This document shows, in pieces, positions 12,292 to 12,764 of a stretch of 12,764 nucleotides of DNA. The stretch is from Longimicrobium sp. Lineage in GTDB: Bacteria > Gemmatimonadota > Gemmatimonadetes > Longimicrobiales > Longimicrobiaceae. Each line of letters begins with the position of its first letter. Within the stretch, counting starts at the first letter, position 1. A model generated the notes under the pieces. The model saw only the letters and a list, made by a program, of their open reading frames with translations, was not told the origin of the DNA and ran no database searches. The stretch spans positions 1-12,764 of the forward strand of contig JAUJMI010000054.1 in assembly GCA_030446945.1 (NCBI GenBank), given 5' to 3'. Made by a program: the position numbers and the translations under genes.

Positions 12292-12764
12292 TCAGGCGCC
12301 GGGGGGCGTCGGCGCGGGTCCGGGGCGCACGGGCGGCGGCGCGGGTCGCAGGGGCGGGCGCGGGGCCGCGACTTCGGGGGTCGGCTTCCTTTCACGTACG
12401 ACGACCGTCTCGGAGATCTTGTCATGGATGGCCTGGCGGTTCCGGTCCCAGTACACCTGGGCGAAGCCCAGGAGTCCCGTCACCAGCCCCGCCGCGTAGC
12501 CGCCGAAGCGCTCGAACGAGCCCCACATGGTCAGCGGCTTGCCGTCCAGACGCAGGACCCGGACCCCCAGGAGCCGCTTCCCCGGCGTCTGCCCCCGCCA
12601 GAGCGCGGTGAAGGCGGTGAAGTAGAGGCCAGTCCACCCCAAGCCCAGCCCCAGGTCCTCCAGCAGCTCCAGAAAGCGCCCCAGCAGCCCCTCCTTCTCG
12701 TCGCGCGCCTCTTCGGCCTCCTCTGCGCGCTGCTCCATGGCGGCCTTTTCCGCCCGCTCCTCCT
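12292..12764 (-). CDS. RDD-family membrane protein, partial
   Basis: The minus-strand frame runs off the right edge without a stop. The visible part has a charged stretch (EERAEKAA then EQRAEEAEEARDEKEGLL), a hydrophobic segment GWTGLYFTAFTALWRG, the RDD-family central pattern QTPGKRLLGVRVLRLDGKPL, a second hydrophobic segment around GGYAAGLVTGLLGFAQVYW, and the closing family motif DRNRQAIHDKISETVVV. A proline/arginine-rich tail ends the protein. The first RDD membrane helix with its Arg-Asp motif must lie beyond the window, because the frame stays open and coding-like upstream of the first ATG (12738); that ATG is therefore probably internal. The acidic, coiled-coil-like insert between the first and second helices is longer than in most family members. 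RDD proteins are small integral membrane proteins, some proposed as transporters; the role here is unknown. It is probably first or second in an operon with the cardiolipin synthase. Confidence 0.8.
   Translation of the reverse strand, partial: EERAEKAAMEQRAEEAEEARDEKEGLLGRFLELLEDLGLGLGWTGLYFTAFTALWRGQTPGKRLLGVRVLRLDGKPLTMWGSFERFGGYAAGLVTGLLGFAQVYWDRNRQAIHDKISETVVVRERKPTPEVAAPRPPLRPAPPPVRPGPAPTPPGA

Overview
The window is a GC-rich bacterial chromosome segment with bacterial-style start sites and ordinary housekeeping or accessory genes. No phage, plasmid, CRISPR or transposase gene is visible. The very high GC content, the DUF433/DUF5615 pair, the DUF3072 protein and the short hairpin repeats between genes would fit Gemmatimonadota (Longimicrobium-like). 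That placement is only an impression; no rRNA or marker gene is present to confirm it.

Layout. Positions 1-1231 (minus) hold the first ~410 residues of a RecB-family PD-(D/E)XK nuclease with an AddB/Cas4-type four-cysteine signature, cut by the window edge. A 559-base repeat-rich gap follows, ending in a plausible promoter and a Fur-like box. Next is a ferrous-iron uptake operon on the plus strand: a cysteine-rich FeoA-like protein, a second FeoA, FeoB, and a 52-residue FeoB-associated Cys-rich membrane protein, closed by a strong terminator (1791-4712). Positions 4739-5305 (minus) carry a decayed DUF433/DUF5615 toxin-antitoxin pair whose frame is broken by about six single-base indels. A small putative lipoprotein (plus) and a possible coding remnant follow.

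Positions 6003-8808 (minus) hold hrpB (DEAH-box helicase) and a DUF3072 protein. A zinc-ribbon SAM methyltransferase (plus, 8977-9609) converges on a C-terminally anchored metallo-beta-lactamase-fold hydrolase (minus, 9665-10645). After a second repeat-rich gap come a phospholipase D-type cardiolipin synthase and an RDD-family membrane protein (minus, probably co-transcribed), the latter cut by the right edge.

The best-integrated unit is the feo operon: Fe2+ would enter through FeoB, helped by two FeoA proteins and the Cys-rich membrane peptide, probably under Fur-type repression. No obviously new multi-gene system was found. The observations most worth checking are the cysteine cluster on the first FeoA, a family of intergenic hairpins sharing a TGAA/TTCA loop, the densely frameshifted toxin-antitoxin pair, and a terminator stem reused at two loci.
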